Part shown: positions 19,598-30,421 of the stretch, one piece after another
Numbering within the stretch: the first letter of the stretch is position 1
How the letters are laid out: each line of letters begins with the position of its first letter
Assembly: GCA_023052935.1 (NCBI GenBank)
Contig: CM041297.1
Location: 9,645,327-9,709,326, forward strand
Direction of reading: 5' to 3'
DNA length: 64,000 nt
Source: Piezodorus guildinii
Taxonomy: Eukaryota > Arthropoda > Insecta > Hemiptera > Pentatomidae
Position numbers and translations under genes: made by a program
Notes under the pieces: generated by a model
The model's database searches: none
What the model saw: the letters and a program-made list of their open reading frames with translations, nothing else
Told to the model about the DNA's origin: nothing

Positions 19598-22294
19598 CTA
19601 AACTAGAAGGTCTCGGGGCCATCTTCTTTTCAGACGCCTCGGAGGATTGTCAGGAATGGAAGAGGAAGCAAGGATTGAAACTAGGGGGTTAGAGTGGGAG
19701 AAGAGTTTGTTATGGAAGGAGCGATATCTGGTTCGGGCTAGATCAGCAACAAATGGAATATTTAGGTCTTTATGGATGAGCTTATTTGTGACAAAGTAAG
19801 GAGCATTGAGGATTTTACGAAGGATTTTGGATTGTAAGGATTGGATCCGGGAAGAATTTGAAGGTTTAGTAGAGCCCCAAAGCTCAACTCCGTAAGTCCA
19901 TATAGGCCTAATGATAGTCATGTAGAGGAGTCTTTTGTAGTTAAGTGGAAGTTTTGAGCGTTTGTCAAGTAAGTGTTGAAGTAATCGAAAGCGACGAGCA
20001 GTTTCTTGTCGTTTCAGTCTAGTGTGCGGATTCCATGTTAAACGTTTGTCAAGTAGAAGCCCTAGGTAGCGGATCTGTTTAACTGGAACGAGCGGAGTGT
20101 TATCAAAGGATACTGTAGGGCAGGATGTCAAAGGTTTACGACGGAGGGTAAAGGTTATTTGGTGGGATTTTTCTGAATTTATTTTAATTCTCCAGTTCTG
20201 ACACCATACCTGAAGGTCTCTGATGTGGGATTGTAGGGTTTGAGAGGCAATAGTAGGATCGTTATTGACTGATAACACACAAGTGTCATCAGCATACGTA
20301 GAGAGGAAAGTGTTAGGATTGGTTGGGATGTCAGCTGTATAGACTGTGAAGAGAATGGGTCCTAGGATACTGCCTTGTGGGACGCCAGCGGACTGAACAA
20401 AAAGGGATGAATAGGAGCACTTGTGATTTATTTGGAAGGATCTGTCAGTGAGATAGGACTGGATGATGAGGAAGTACGTTGGAGGAAGGAATTTTCGGAG
20501 TTTGTAAAGCAGTCCTGGGTGCCAGACTCGGTCAAAGGCCTGTTCTACGTCAAGAAAGGCTCCAGTGCAGTACAATCCGCGCTCCAAAGCGGAGGAGACC
20601 ACATCCACCACACGATGACATTGCTGGATAGTGGAGTGGGATGTTCGAAAGCCAAACTGATGATCGGGGATAATATTATTGGAATCAAGGATGGGATAGA
20701 TACGTTTTAGGAGGAGTTTTTCAAGGATTTTTCCCATGATGCATAAAAGAGAGATGGGGCGGTAAGAGGACGGATATTCTGGTGGCTTTTTGGGTTTATG
20801 TATCATTTTTACTGTGGATAATTTCCAGGAGTCAGGAAAATATGTTGTACGGAGTACAGCATTATAAATGTAGGTAAGGAATAGGATGGCTTTGCGTGAA
20901 AGGAGTTTTAAAATTTGGGATGTGATTAGATCGGGCCCTGGAGCTTTGCGGGAAGGCAGACTATGAATAATACTGAAAATTTCAGAAGGATGAAAAGCTT
21001 TAGGTGGAAGAGACATTTGGAGAGGAATAGTTAGTTCTGCTTCAATACATTCAAGGTGATCGGGATTAAGGATATCCGGGTGTGGAATAAAAGCTTTATG
21101 AAGGTGCTGACCAAAAATCTGGGCTTTTTCCTCGTCTGATCTTGTCCAGCTTTGGGATTCGGTAAGGAGTGGATGATTGAAGTCTTTAAATTTGAGTAGC
21201 TTCTTAGTGGTAGTCCATAATGTTTTGTCAGTAGTGTTGATATTTTCGGTAAAATTGAGTAAATTTTGTATTTTAAATTTTTTTATTTCTGATTTTAGTT
21301 TGTTAGTCAGTTTAGTATAATAAGTTTTATCGGATGGGTATCTAGTCTTATGCCACTTCACTCTTGCTCTACGTTTTTCCCTTAATAACACGCAAAGGTG
21401 AGGTGGCAAGTTAGTCTGTTTTGTATTGATTGTAGTTCTGTTTGATGTATTATCTTTTAAACTGGTCTGTATTGATGTTGTAAGTGTTTCTACTGCTTTG
21501 TCAATGTCATTTGTTGTCTTGAGAGGAATTTTCAAGTCTAATTTATTGTCCAAATCATGTCGAAATCTGTCCCAGTTGATTCTTCCTGTAATCAGTTTAG
21601 GAGAGGAAGGTATTGGAGCGAAATTTGAATGTAATAAAAGCAGAACTGGACTATGATCTGATGAAAGGTCGTCCAAGGTCTTGATGATTGCTTGGGAGGA
21701 GGAAATCTGAGACGTGACAAATATATCGAGGATATCTGGACGTTTATTGCGGGATGTTGGCCAGTATGTGGGATTCATGGGTGAAAGAATTGAGTAAGAG
21801 TTGGATCTTGAGACATGAGAAAGGACATTACCACGGGGATTGGATGATCGACAACCCCATCGTTGGTGTTTAGCGTTGTAGTCACCTCCAGCTATAAAGC
21901 GCGGTCCGAGGGAACGAAATAAGGAATCAAGATGGTTGTATGAAAGGGCATTGCCAGGAGGACAGTATACAGCTGAGAACGTTAAATGGTAAGGACGGGT
22001 TGTAATGTTTACTGAAGTGGATTGTATGGTGTCAGTTGGAGTAGAAGGAATAAGGGAATGGGGTAAGGATTTATGAACAAGTATACAAGAACCAGCATGT
22101 GAAGTGTTGTCTGGGTGGTCCGATCTGTAAGTAATGTAGTCACGTACATAAAAATGTGATCGTTGAGTGAAGTGAGTTTCAGTCAAAAGTGCAATATCTA
22201 TGTTATTGTCATATAGAAATAGGTCAAGTTCGTCACGGTGGTTAAGTAGGCCATTTGCATTCCACAAAAGAATGGCTAGGGAGTTGTTGTTCAT
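19598..22294 (-). CDS. J1 ORF2: endonuclease-reverse transcriptase, intact
   Basis: An 898-residue uninterrupted protein of about the usual Jockey ORF2 length. An AP-like (EEP) endonuclease spans residues ~1-225: WNANGL near 11, the Glu of LLTETH near 39, GGDYNAKH near 136 and SDHSPV near 212. The reverse transcriptase spans ~440-760: YRPISLL near 511, catalytic Asp in FLDVEQAFDRVW near 582, AGVPQGSILGP near 636 and YADD at 667-670. The C-terminus ends PPRRLKRRWPRD; no RNase H is present. It nicks target DNA and reverse-transcribes the element RNA at the nick. All visible catalytic residues are kept, so the enzyme could be active. Its ATG overlaps the ORF1 stop as ATGA, pointing to termination-reinitiation. 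Confidence 0.95.
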   Translation of the reverse strand: MNNNSLAILLWNANGLLNHRDELDLFLYDNNIDIALLTETHFTQRSHFYVRDYITYRSDHPDNTSHAGSCILVHKSLPHSLIPSTPTDTIQSTSVNITTRPYHLTFSAVYCPPGNALSYNHLDSLFRSLGPRFIAGGDYNAKHQRWGCRSSNPRGNVLSHVSRSNSYSILSPMNPTYWPTSRNKRPDILDIFVTSQISSSQAIIKTLDDLSSDHSPVLLLLHSNFAPIPSSPKLITGRINWDRFRHDLDNKLDLKIPLKTTNDIDKAVETLTTSIQTSLKDNTSNRTTINTKQTNLPPHLCVLLREKRRARVKWHKTRYPSDKTYYTKLTNKLKSEIKKFKIQNLLNFTENINTTDKTLWTTTKKLLKFKDFNHPLLTESQSWTRSDEEKAQIFGQHLHKAFIPHPDILNPDHLECIEAELTIPLQMSLPPKAFHPSEIFSIIHSLPSRKAPGPDLITSQILKLLSRKAILFLTYIYNAVLRTTYFPDSWKLSTVKMIHKPKKPPEYPSSYRPISLLCIMGKILEKLLLKRIYPILDSNNIIPDHQFGFRTSHSTIQQCHRVVDVVSSALERGLYCTGAFLDVEQAFDRVWHPGLLYKLRKFLPPTYFLIIQSYLTDRSFQINHKCSYSSLFVQSAGVPQGSILGPILFTVYTADIPTNPNTFLSTYADDTCVLSVNNDPTIASQTLQSHIRDLQVWCQNWRIKINSEKSHQITFTLRRKPLTSCPTVSFDNTPLVPVKQIRYLGLLLDKRLTWNPHTRLKRQETARRFRLLQHLLDKRSKLPLNYKRLLYMTIIRPIWTYGVELWGSTKPSNSSRIQSLQSKILRKILNAPYFVTNKLIHKDLNIPFVADLARTRYRSFHNKLFSHSNPLVSILASSSIPDNPPRRLKRRWPRDLLV

Positions 22295-23975
22295 TGTGGG
22301 ATATGGAAAGGAACTTCAGATAGGAGTCTGGTAAGGAGGGTAATAAGAGGTCTTATTGTATTTTGAAGATCTAAAAGGAAGGATGAAAGGATTGATGTAA
22401 TTTCGGATGTATTTTGTGAAGGATAGGAGTAGTTGGAAGCTTCTTTGATTATAGGATTAGGCTGTCTATTAAGAAATTGGGCAGTCCGTCGGGTTTGCTG
22501 AGGAGGTTCAATGTTTGACGGAGCTGCTGGGGGTGGAATTACTTGGGAGGCAGGCTGGGAAGGATATTGGATTTTGGGATTGATCTGTGGTGGTAACTGA
22601 TCCCGTGGGAAATTTTTGGTGGGAAACTCTTTCCTAGGAGTGTTTTGAAGGGGTTGGGACGTCTGGGACTGTGGTAGGGAATTCTGAGGCTGATGATGGA
22701 ATGGTAGAGGCTGTGGGTGATGATAGAGTGGTTGAGGCTGAGGAAGATGATGGGATGGTTGAGGCTGAAGTTGTTGATTACTGTTAAGTGCAGCTTCTGG
22801 TTTTCTGGCAGCATTGGAGAACGTTTTGATCTTTATGTTGGAGGTCGTCGGACGCGGATCTTCGCTGGGCAGTTGGTTTCCAGAGGTAGCTCTATCATTC
22901 TTCGCCGAAGGGCCTGGGTTTTGGTATTGAGGAACGTTGCTATTGTGCAATTTAAATGTACTATTTACATGTTTTCGACGCTGCATGGTTTTGTAGACTA
23001 CACAACCTTTATAATTGGCCGGGTGCCCTTCACCACATAGTGCACATATTGCTGGAGTGTCTCTTGGTTTCTGGCATGTATTGGACGCATGTGGTCCAGC
23101 ACATTTAATACATCTGTCCTGATGGTGACAATAAGCTTTTGTGTGGCCAAGGGTCTGACACTTGGCGCATTGTACAATGTCTGTTCTTTGCTTCGGCTCT
23201 TCGAAACGTATGCATGAATATACTAGCCTAGTGACTTGAAAGATGTCGATATTGTTGGCTGCTGGTTCTAAGTCGACAAAAAAACAGAGGCAAAGGATAT
23301 TTTTCTATCGGGTGCAGTACATTTGTAATCCGCCTAACATTATGGCCGAGCTCTTCTATGTCCTGTTTGATGGCTGAAGTGGAAGTAGTAGAGTGAAGTC
23401 CCCTCAGAACTACCCTATACGACTTATCCTCCTTAAGTTGGTAGCAGTGAAAGTCATATTTGTTTTCAGTCAAGTGAGAGACTAATTTTTTGTAGTTTTC
23501 CTTGGTGGTCGTATTTATTTTTACGTCTTTTAATCGGGAAAAACATTTGAAATTAGTTTGTCCGATTAATCGAGATATTTCATTGGCGAAGGCGACAAAG
23601 TTCGTGATGTGAGTAACAAAAATTGGCGGAGGTTCAGGCTCTGAATGGCTTGGTTTTGTGGCTTCGGTTTGAATATTTGAGAGGGCTGCAAATTTATTGC
23701 TCGTAGGAATAGTAGGTGTGATTTGTGTGGCTGAGGTAGTTTCTTGTGAAGGACCAGGTAATTCGACTATGGATTTACTACGGGTGATAGGTGCTGTGGC
23801 TTCTTTTTTACTATTTTTATTTATTTTTTTTATTTGGTGATCCTCCAGATCCCCCTGGAACAATGTTACGTTGACGTTTCTGGAGAGTTCTACGTTTTAA
23901 ATATTGGGAGTCAGTTTCGCTGACTTCTGAGAAAGCCGTCTCTTCGTCCGTTTCCATTCCCGAAGATTCACCCAT
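22291..23975 (-). pseudogene. J1 ORF1 (Gag-like, PRE_C2HC + zinc knuckles), frameshifted
   Basis: The start is placed at the ATG at 23975 (reads MGESSGMETDEE...), because the downstream Met at 23863 lies in another frame. Residues of a PRE_C2HC-like domain (VLRGLHSTTSTSAIKQDIEE ... RRITNVLHP) lie near 23300-23470. Three cysteine knuckles of the CX2C...H...C type lie in 22990-23200 (CAKCQTLGHTKAYC and CALCGEGHPANYKGC). A Pro/Gln/His-rich low-complexity tail follows, and a hydrophobic C-terminal segment ends LLSEVPFHIPQ. Frameshifts near 23830 (A-rich run) and 23285 (A/T run) break it. ORF1 proteins of this clade bind element RNA. With ORF1 broken, this copy should need ORF1 in trans. Confidence 0.85.
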
Positions 23976-24261
23976 TTTCTTTTAAAGGATAGAGAGAAAA
24001 GAAGAGAAAAAAAAAAAAAAAAATTAAGAGCAAAATATAAAAATATATATCTATAATGTATATAGATATATTTTAAAAAAAATAAAAGTTGAAATCCTTG
24101 AGTTTATAAATTATTTACCTAAACAGAGAAAAAAAGAAAGAAAATAAACAAGACATCTTTACAATAGTAACAAAATAATATTAATAATAATAAGATACAA
24201 TTATAAGAATAAAAAAAAAATAATAAAAAAAAAATAAATAATAAAAAAAAAAAAAAAAAAA

Positions 24262-24350
24262 AAGTCTACTGTCTATGGGCTACGAACTCGGGACCAAAAG
24301 AGGCGGGTCCGAGCGCTGTTGTAGTGCACGGAACAACTGAGCTATCGAAG
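24262..24350 (-). repeat. tRNA-like segment in J1 5' UTR
   Basis: Minus strand: TCGATAGCTCAGTTGTTCCG resembles box A and GGTCCCGAGTTCGTAGCCC resembles box B, followed by a T-run that would terminate pol III. The arms do not fold into a full cloverleaf with matching acceptor stem, so this is a SINE-type head or pseudo-tRNA, not a tRNA gene. Confidence 0.5.
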
Positions 24351-24679
24351 CGATGACAAGAGAGTTGCTACTGCTTAATGATGGCCAGTGCTGAGCAGGA
24401 AGCGGGACAGGACCCGTCTACCACGTGGAGACCTATCTAGCTCCTAGCGTGCACTATTAATCACAGTTATTAGGTCTATTAACTGCACTCACCTAACAAA
24501 TGTAGTTCCAGTGTGTTCTCAATCCCAAACACTCATTGTTTACAAGCGTTGGGAACAAAACATTAGGTAATACTAAGAGAATTCACAGGATAAACAGAGA
24601 GCTATATTAGGATATAACTTCAGTTGCCGCCATGACACTTTACTCCTATATATATATATAGGATAGCATGGCCTAGTAG

Positions 24680-24885
24680 ATTAGGGGGCGAGGTGGCTGA
24701 GTAGGTTAGCGCGCGTTGCTTTTAACACTCGTTGCCTAGCAACAGAGAACCAAAAACATGGAACAAAATCAGAAGTACGAGTCTCAGCCTGTGGGGGGCT
24801 TTTATTTCGGCATTTATCCTTGCCCTCAACCCTTCTCCCCCGGCCCAAGAACCCCCCGTATAACCTACAGGCAAGGTAGGGGTAA

Positions 24886-24916
<31 letters not shown>
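24680..24916 (+). repeat. SINE-C copy with poly(A) tail
   Basis: Head GAGGTGGCTGAGTAGGTTAG (box A), GCGTTGC...GTTGCCTAGCAAC, the CCTTGCCCTCAACCC block and GGCAAGGTAGGGGTAAC, then a ~30 bp A-run. It matches the SINE at 4.3 kb in reverse orientation. Further tRNA-like words (GGTTTCGAATCCC, 24942-24954) lie just beyond the tail. Confidence 0.88.
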
Positions 24917-24918
<2 letters not shown>

Positions 24919-25188
24919 TCTAGTAGATAGTTCTTCGGGTCTTGGTTTCGAATCCCGGCTATGACAGAATATTATTTATTCTGTTTATTATATGGGTATA
25001 TAGACCCTCCTGGCACAGACACGGCGTCTTTAATGCGGGTACCTAAATTAGGGAAAAACATGGCGGCTGCGCGTGATCAAGGCCTAATCACCTCAACGCA
25101 CCTTCGTTGGTCTAGAAACAGTACGAGTCTTTATATGTACTGAACTCATGATCCTTCGTGGGTTGTAAAGGTACAGGTTTTTTGTTTG

Positions 25189-25192
<4 letters not shown>

Positions 25193-25257
<65 letters not shown>
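25193..25257. repeat. (TA)n tract, gypsy target
   Basis: TA repeat into which the gypsy element inserted; the tract resumes at 30614. Confidence 0.95.
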
Positions 25258-25259
<2 letters not shown>

Positions 25260-25438
25260 TTAAGGACTGATAAGGTAGACTATCAGCCTTAATTCCAAAC
25301 CACCTCTTGTAAACAATAGAAATGTATATATAGAGGATTAGAAGACCAAATAAAGTTAGTGTTTGAATAGCCATCAAGCGTGTTGTTTATGCCCCTTTCT
25401 TTATTTTTTTTAATTCATATTTCGGACAACGCATAAGT
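25258..25438 (+). repeat. Gypsy 5' LTR
   Basis: 181 bp, starts AGTTAAGG and ends CGCATAAGT. It contains a GTATATATAGAGG TATA-like promoter and an AATAAA before a GTGTTTG stretch. It appears identical to the 3' LTR. Confidence 0.95.
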
Positions 25439-25455
25439 GGTGCCGAAACCCGGGA
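25438..25455 (+). promoter_or_regulatory. Gypsy primer-binding site
   Basis: TGGTGCCGAAACCCGGGA directly follows the LTR and has the TGG start expected for pairing with a tRNA 3' CCA end. The cognate tRNA was not identified. Confidence 0.75.
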
Positions 25456-25565
25456 CCTTTAGATAAGTTCGAAACATAATTTTTTTTTCGTACTTGCCTG
25501 TTACTCAGCGTACGTGAGTTCATTTATTTTTTTTATTTTTTTTTTATTTAATCTCTTGCCAGTGA

Positions 25566-26810
25566 AAAACCGATATCCTGGCAGAAAACGTAGTTTTGAG
25601 GCCAGCCGTTCTGAATGTCCCACCGGCTGTGCCCCAGCAGGCGGCAGCAGCGGCAGTTGAGTTACCGCCACTACCGGAAGTTTCACTGGCGCAGGCGCAT
25701 AGGACGACGCTGGAGTGGGTGAAGATCCAAACAGCGACAGCTCAGGAATTGAGGAAGGCTACATCCGACCTTGACAGATTTACTGCAGAGATTGGTGAGC
25801 TCAACCACTTTTTAAAAGGGGGCGATCGCTTGATGGTGAGGATTCAGTCTAAGTTGTCCGAAAGACTATTAGACGGGGAAGATGCTGAGGCGTTAAAGGC
25901 TGCAGTGGTTTGCAGGGTGAGGAGGAGCATCCTGAACCATATCCAAGCCGACGAGGAGACACCCTGGAGCGTCGTGAAAGAGCGACTAAAGAAGGCCTAC
26001 GGAGGGGGAAGATGGGCCCCTGAAGAAGATGTGTTTCACCTAATAAGGGAAACTAAGAAGCCGCGGCAGTCTAATGGCCAGTATGCGGGAGAACTTCTCA
26101 CGAAATTTAATCGGATCACAGAGAAAATGCGAGAGACCGCTAGTGTTGAGGAGGTCCACTTTAGGATGGATTTCTTAGCGATAATTCTGAAGGTGCAGCT
26201 GGCGAAGGAAGCCGGTAAAAGAGAAGGGTTCCAGAGGGAGCGCTCGTTCATCGAATGCGCTCAAGAAATGATGGACGCCAGTGCCCGCGAGGAAGAATCT
26301 CGGATGGAGACGGAGGAACACGGTTGGACACGGGTCTCGCACCATCAGCCCAGGACCACTCCCGCTTGGAAAAGAAGAGAATTTCGGGAGAATAGGAGAG
26401 AGAGGCCTCCGCAAGGTGATCGACGGCCAGCAAAACCGAGAAGCAGCGGGAGGCGGGAGGACCGCAAGTGCCATGGTTGTGGCAAGCTCGGGCATCTGGT
26501 GGCCCAATGTCCACGCATTAGGTGCTTTGAGTGCGGAGTGGAGGGACATATGGCAAGACATTGCCCTTACATGTACCGGCGGCGCGATGCGAACCAACCG
26601 GAACCCATGGAGGTAAATGCCCAAAGAGTCCGACCGGGACGGTTCCAGAGGAGGCATATAGCATCGGCAAACGAATCATCCGGAGGGTCTGAGGAAACGG
26701 AAACGGAGACTGAGGCGGACGTTCCCGCTCGAGGAGGTGGCCAGAGGAGCAGGAGGAGTGTGTGGAGGCGACCGGAAACGGCAGCGCAGTCATCCCGTGA
26801 GGAAATCTGA
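25566..26810 (+). CDS. Gypsy gag
   Basis: The open frame starts after a stop at 25563-25565. There is no in-frame ATG until about residue 80, so the true start is unclear (non-AUG, or ATG lost). A 404-residue version can be read from the TTG at 25596. The N-terminal half is Ala/Pro-rich, then helical (capsid-like, QLAKEAGKREGF region). Two CCHC zinc knuckles stand at residues 292-305 (CHGCGKLGHLVAQC) and 310-323 (CFECGVEGHMARHC), which would bind genomic RNA in the particle. It ends at UGA 26808-26810, and pol continues in the same frame, which resembles stop-codon readthrough rather than frameshifting. Confidence 0.85.
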   Translation, partial: KTDILAENVVLRPAVLNVPPAVPQQAAAAAVELPPLPEVSLAQAHRTTLEWVKIQTATAQELRKATSDLDRFTAEIGELNHFLKGGDRLMVRIQSKLSERLLDGEDAEALKAAVVCRVRRSILNHIQADEETPWSVVKERLKKAYGGGRWAPEEDVFHLIRETKKPRQSNGQYAGELLTKFNRITEKMRETASVEEVHFRMDFLAIILKVQLAKEAGKREGFQRERSFIECAQEMMDASAREEESRMETEEHGWTRVSHHQPRTTPAWKRREFRENRRERPPQGDRRPAKPRSSGRREDRKCHGCGKLGHLVAQCPRIRCFECGVEGHMARHCPYMYRRRDANQPEPMEVNAQRVRPGRFQRRHIASANESSGGSEETETETEADVPARGGGQRSRRSVWRRPETAAQSSREEI

Positions 26811-29200
26811 GGCGGGTATCAGCAGAGTGGCAACCGCACGTTGGTGAGCTACCTTGCGAGGGGAGAGAGCGGCGGTCTGCCTATAATCAGCGTGGAGGGA
26901 GTCGCATGCCTGGTGGACACCGGGAGCTCGTGCACCATCGCATGCAGAGAGGCGCTAGAGAAGTGGAAAGGTGGAGAGAGGGCACTCCAGGTTAAGGTAT
27001 GCCAATGTAATTGAATCACCCTGGGAGGGCCCTGTCGTGTGGAGGGGGAAATCGAGCTGGGCTTAAGTACATGGGGGGAAAGGAGCGGAGAGTTTCATGT
27101 CCATGTAGTAAGTAAGATGCCAAGGGAGTATCAGGCGATAATCGGTAATGACCTATTAGGGAAAATCGGCGCGCGTATTAGGAACCTGGGGGGCCAATGG
27201 GCTATCAGAATTGGAGGTAGAAAGTATACCTGTACTCGCGTAGCTGCGGGCGGCGAGGCGCGTATTGGGGCGCTGAATCAGGTCGATAATTGGAAAACAT
27301 CTATCCTGGAAGAATTCAGTGATATATTTTTTAAGGAAGGGGATATCCTTGGGGTTACGGGTCGGACTGTGCATGAAATTCCGCTTAAGCAGGATCGGGT
27401 CGTTTATGTCAAGGAAAGACGGTATCCTCAGGCGCTTCGTAGGCATATTCGGGAAGAGCTAGACGATTTACGGCGGCAGGGTATAATCGTGGACAGCACG
27501 TCCCCGTATAATAGTCCGTTATGGGCCGTCAAGAAGAAGTGTGCCCCCGGCGAGACAACGGAAAAATATCGGGTCGTCATCGATTACCGTAAGTTAAATG
27601 AGAATACGGTTGACGAAAAATATCCTCTTCCGCGCTTCGACGATATTTTGGACCGGTTGGGGGGTGCAAAAATTTTTAGCACTTTGGATCTGAAGGCGGG
27701 GTATCATCAGATCGGAATGCATCCTCGGGACCGACACAAGACCGCGCTTACCTTCGAGAGGGGCCATTATGAGTTCACCCGCATGCCGTTTGGCCTAAAG
27801 AATGCCCCTATCACTTTCCAGCGGTTGATGGACGAATTTCTTCGGGGTCTGGACGAGTCCGTGTGCCAGGCCTACATGGATGACCTCTTGGTCTTCAGTC
27901 GGTCGGAACGGGACCACGTTCAGCATCTCCGGGATGTCTTTAGTCGAATGCGGGAGTTTGGTCTCCGTCTTTCTCCTGAGAAGTCGATCTTGGGTCAGCG
28001 GGAAATTAGTTTTTTGGGCCATACGATCTCCGCGGAGGGCGTGAAGCCGGATGCTCAGAAGGTGGCGGCCTTACAGCGTATGGCCATCCCGACCGAGGTG
28101 AAGGGGATCAGGCGGTTGATGGGCGCTTTGAATTATTATCGCCGTTTTGTTCCAGCTATGGCGACGTATCTTGTGCCCCTTAATAATTTACTGCGAAAAG
28201 GGTGTAAAGTCGTGATGACCCCAGATATTGCGGACCAGGTGCGCCGGTGCATCGAACATTTACAGCGTGATCCGGTGCTCGCGTTTCCGGACTTCGAACG
28301 GCCGTTCACTATTACGACTGACGCCAGTGAATACGCTCTTGGGGCGGTGTTATCTCAGGACAGTGACCGGGGGGAACGACCTGTTGCATACGCCAGTCGG
28401 CGTCTTACGGATGCGGAGTCTCGTTATAGCGCCTTGGAGCGGGAACTCCTCGGAATTGTATGGGCTGTTGACCATTTCCGGCCGTACGTCTTCGGGAGGC
28501 GGTTCCGAGTCCATACAGACCATCGTCCCCTACAATGGGTAGGAAGGCTGAAAGAATCTTCCGCACGGGTAACACGATAGAAAGAGCTCCTGGGGCAGTA
28601 CAATATGGAGATTGTATACAAACCGGGCAGAGAGAACGTTGTCGCGGATTGGCTGTCGCGTGCGCTCATGGTAAACGCCGTAGAGGAGGAACGGGGCGAG
28701 TCTTCTCGCGATGTTCGGCAGTTTCTTAGGGAGTGGACTCCTGGGGAGGAACCCCAGTCTGGCGCGGCTGGAGTTTCGGGTGAGGCCGCGTCGTCGGAGG
28801 ACGAGCGTTCTTCTGAGGGGCGTCCTGTGGACATGGAGGAAATAGACGACATCGTGAACGACAAGCGCCACCAGATTATCTGGAAGACGAGGACGTCGGG
28901 GCTCCTTAAGATTGATTTTCAACGCTTCGGCGGGTGTTCGGTCGTCACTGTCTGGTCTCAGCCATCCGTCGGGGATGACCAGATTTGTAGGGCGCTGGCG
29001 GACGCGTCTAAGCCGGGCAGGACCCACCACCTATTTGTCGGCAACGCCGTAGTATGGGGACGGATCCACCGGTTGTGGCGGGCGGAGCGTATCGGGGTTG
29101 ACCGGTCGTATGTCCGTTGTTCCATGCTCGCCGAGACCATCCGTGATGAGGAACGGCAGAGAGAGGTGACGCTCGCTTATCATCACGAACCACCGGGGCC
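26811..29200 (+). pseudogene. Gypsy pol: protease, RT, RNase H (interrupted)
   Basis: Same frame as gag. The aspartic protease active site LVDTGSSC is at ~26910-26930. An in-frame UGA (27012-27014) then falls between protease and RT. The RT carries YRVVIDYRKLNENT, the catalytic Asp in FSTLDLKAGYHQIG, MPFGLKNAP and YMDD (27873-27884; most gypsy RTs have YIDD or YVDD). RNase H follows with TTDASEYALGAVLSQ and HTDHRPLQW. A UAG at 28578-28580 sits where relatives usually have Trp (TGG), a likely point nonsense change. The frame stays open through the connection to integrase until a shift near 29195. These lesions should prevent production of full-length Pol. Confidence 0.88.
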
Positions 29201-30306
29201 TCACCGAGACGTTGCGTGCGTTGCGGCGGCGTTACTATTGGCGGGGGATGAAGCGCACCATTCAGGAGACCATTGGGAATTGCGATGTGTGCCTGCGAGC
29301 CAAGTATGATCGTCATCCACCTCGGGCCGCCCAGGAGGAAACCCCTACCGCTGATGCGCCTCTGGTTGATCTGCAAATCGATTCCTTTACGTGGAAAAAC
29401 TATAAGTGGGTCACGGTTTTGGATTTGTTCAGCAAGGTAGCGATGGCGTATCCCGTTCAGGAGCGTACGGTGGAGGCTGTGTTACGGGCCCTGTGGATTT
29501 GGTTTCAGTTTTATGGCGTCCCCGAGAAGGTTTCTTCGGATAGTGGTCGCGAATTTGACAACGCCAAAGTCCGGGAGGAGATGAAGGTTTTGGGTGTCAC
29601 GTGGCATCTTAACACACCGGGTCATCCCAAAAGTCGCGGAGGTATCGAGCGCCTTCACAACACGTTGAGTGACCACCTGCGGGTGTTTCAATTAGAGAAG
29701 GGGTTGGAGCCGGACGTGGCTATGGAGCGTGCCATCGTCGCGTATAACCATTCCGTCCACTCGGTCACGGAATTTACCCCTTACGAAATCCTTTTCGGGT
29801 TGCAGGGTCGCCGGCGTGATTGCCGCGGTGCGGCGGATGATGAAGGGCGAATTTTGAGCAATAGTCTCGCGCTTAAGAAGCTGTGGGTCACGGTTCGCGA
29901 TCGGATTGAGCGGGAAAAGCGTCGCCGGGTGGAGCGGCATAATCTTGGGGTGCGGGATCTAATGGGACCTGTCAACATCGGTACGGTGGTCTACCGGCGT
30001 GTGGGGACCAACAGAGGGAAGGAACTCCGGCGTTATGAGGGCCCTTTCCGAGTGGTTGTGATCCGTGAACACAATTTGGTCACGATCGAGAGCGTGCGCG
30101 AACCCAGGAAGCGGCGTACGGTTCATCTAGAAACAATTGAAACTTCCCCCAATGGTGGCATCCTAGGACGCTGGAGTGTCCTCAGCTTTTTGTTTTTTTT
30201 TGTTATTGTGAAGTTGTCAGTTTTTTTTATGCGGTGTTCAGTTTGTAGGAAGTGTTGTTCTTTTTTATCTATTGTATTCTCTTTTCAGGTGTTATTTTAT
30301 TTCTGA
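29195..30306 (+). CDS. Gypsy integrase (frameshifted from upstream pol)
   Basis: Separated from RT/RNase H by a one-base-type shift in a GGGG run near 29195. Visible parts: the second half of the HHCC zinc finger (CDVCLRAKY), with its histidines (HH) upstream of the shift; the catalytic core with Asp in DLQIDSFT, Asp in VSSDSGREF and Glu in GGIERLHN (35 residues between the last two, DD35E); and a C-terminal DNA-binding region (YEGPFRVV). The last ~45 residues are T-rich-derived hydrophobic sequence and are probably not functional. It would insert the element cDNA into chromatin. Confidence 0.88.
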
Positions 30307-30421
30307 GTTTTGTCATTTTTTTTTTTTTTTTTGTATGTCTTGTCAAATTGTTTTATTTTATCTCATGGAGGATTTCCATGACTTTTGTTTTGTATATAGT
30401 TTACGAGGATTGTTCGTAAAC

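Larger units (their letters stand above)
19441..24646 (-). mobile_element. J1: Jockey-clade non-LTR retrotransposon
   Basis: Minus-strand element with poly(A) tail (T-run 19441-19470), 3' UTR, ORF2 (22294-19598), ORF1 (23975-22291) and a long 5' UTR. The 5' boundary at about 24646 is inferred. There the sequence meets a short TA tract (24647-24661) that could be the duplicated target matching the (TA)n at the 3' end, and the first bases read GGAGTAAAGTGTCATGGCGG. The 5' UTR includes A-rich runs and a tRNA-like segment. Truncated relatives are at 38.7 and 61.2 kb. Confidence 0.8.

Noticed and set aside
20423..20710. Plus-strand ORF opposite J1 ORF2 (and similar ORFs opposite J2 and gypsy)
   Set aside because: Antisense shadows of the intact or near-intact retrotransposon frames, with no independent motif.
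24262..24350. Genuine tRNA gene
   Set aside because: Box A/B-like words only; no matching acceptor stem or convincing anticodon arm. The same holds for the SINE heads.
25514..25562. Possible 49-bp intron (GTGAGT ... TTGCCAG with a T-rich tract) upstream of gypsy gag
   Set aside because: The first codon after the putative acceptor, in the gag frame, is TGA (25563-25565), and there is no upstream ATG to splice to, so it would not supply a start.
30178..30306. Membrane-anchored or env-like tail on the gypsy integrase
   Set aside because: The hydrophobic end comes from a T-rich 3' stretch and lacks signal or env motifs; more likely run-on into non-coding sequence.
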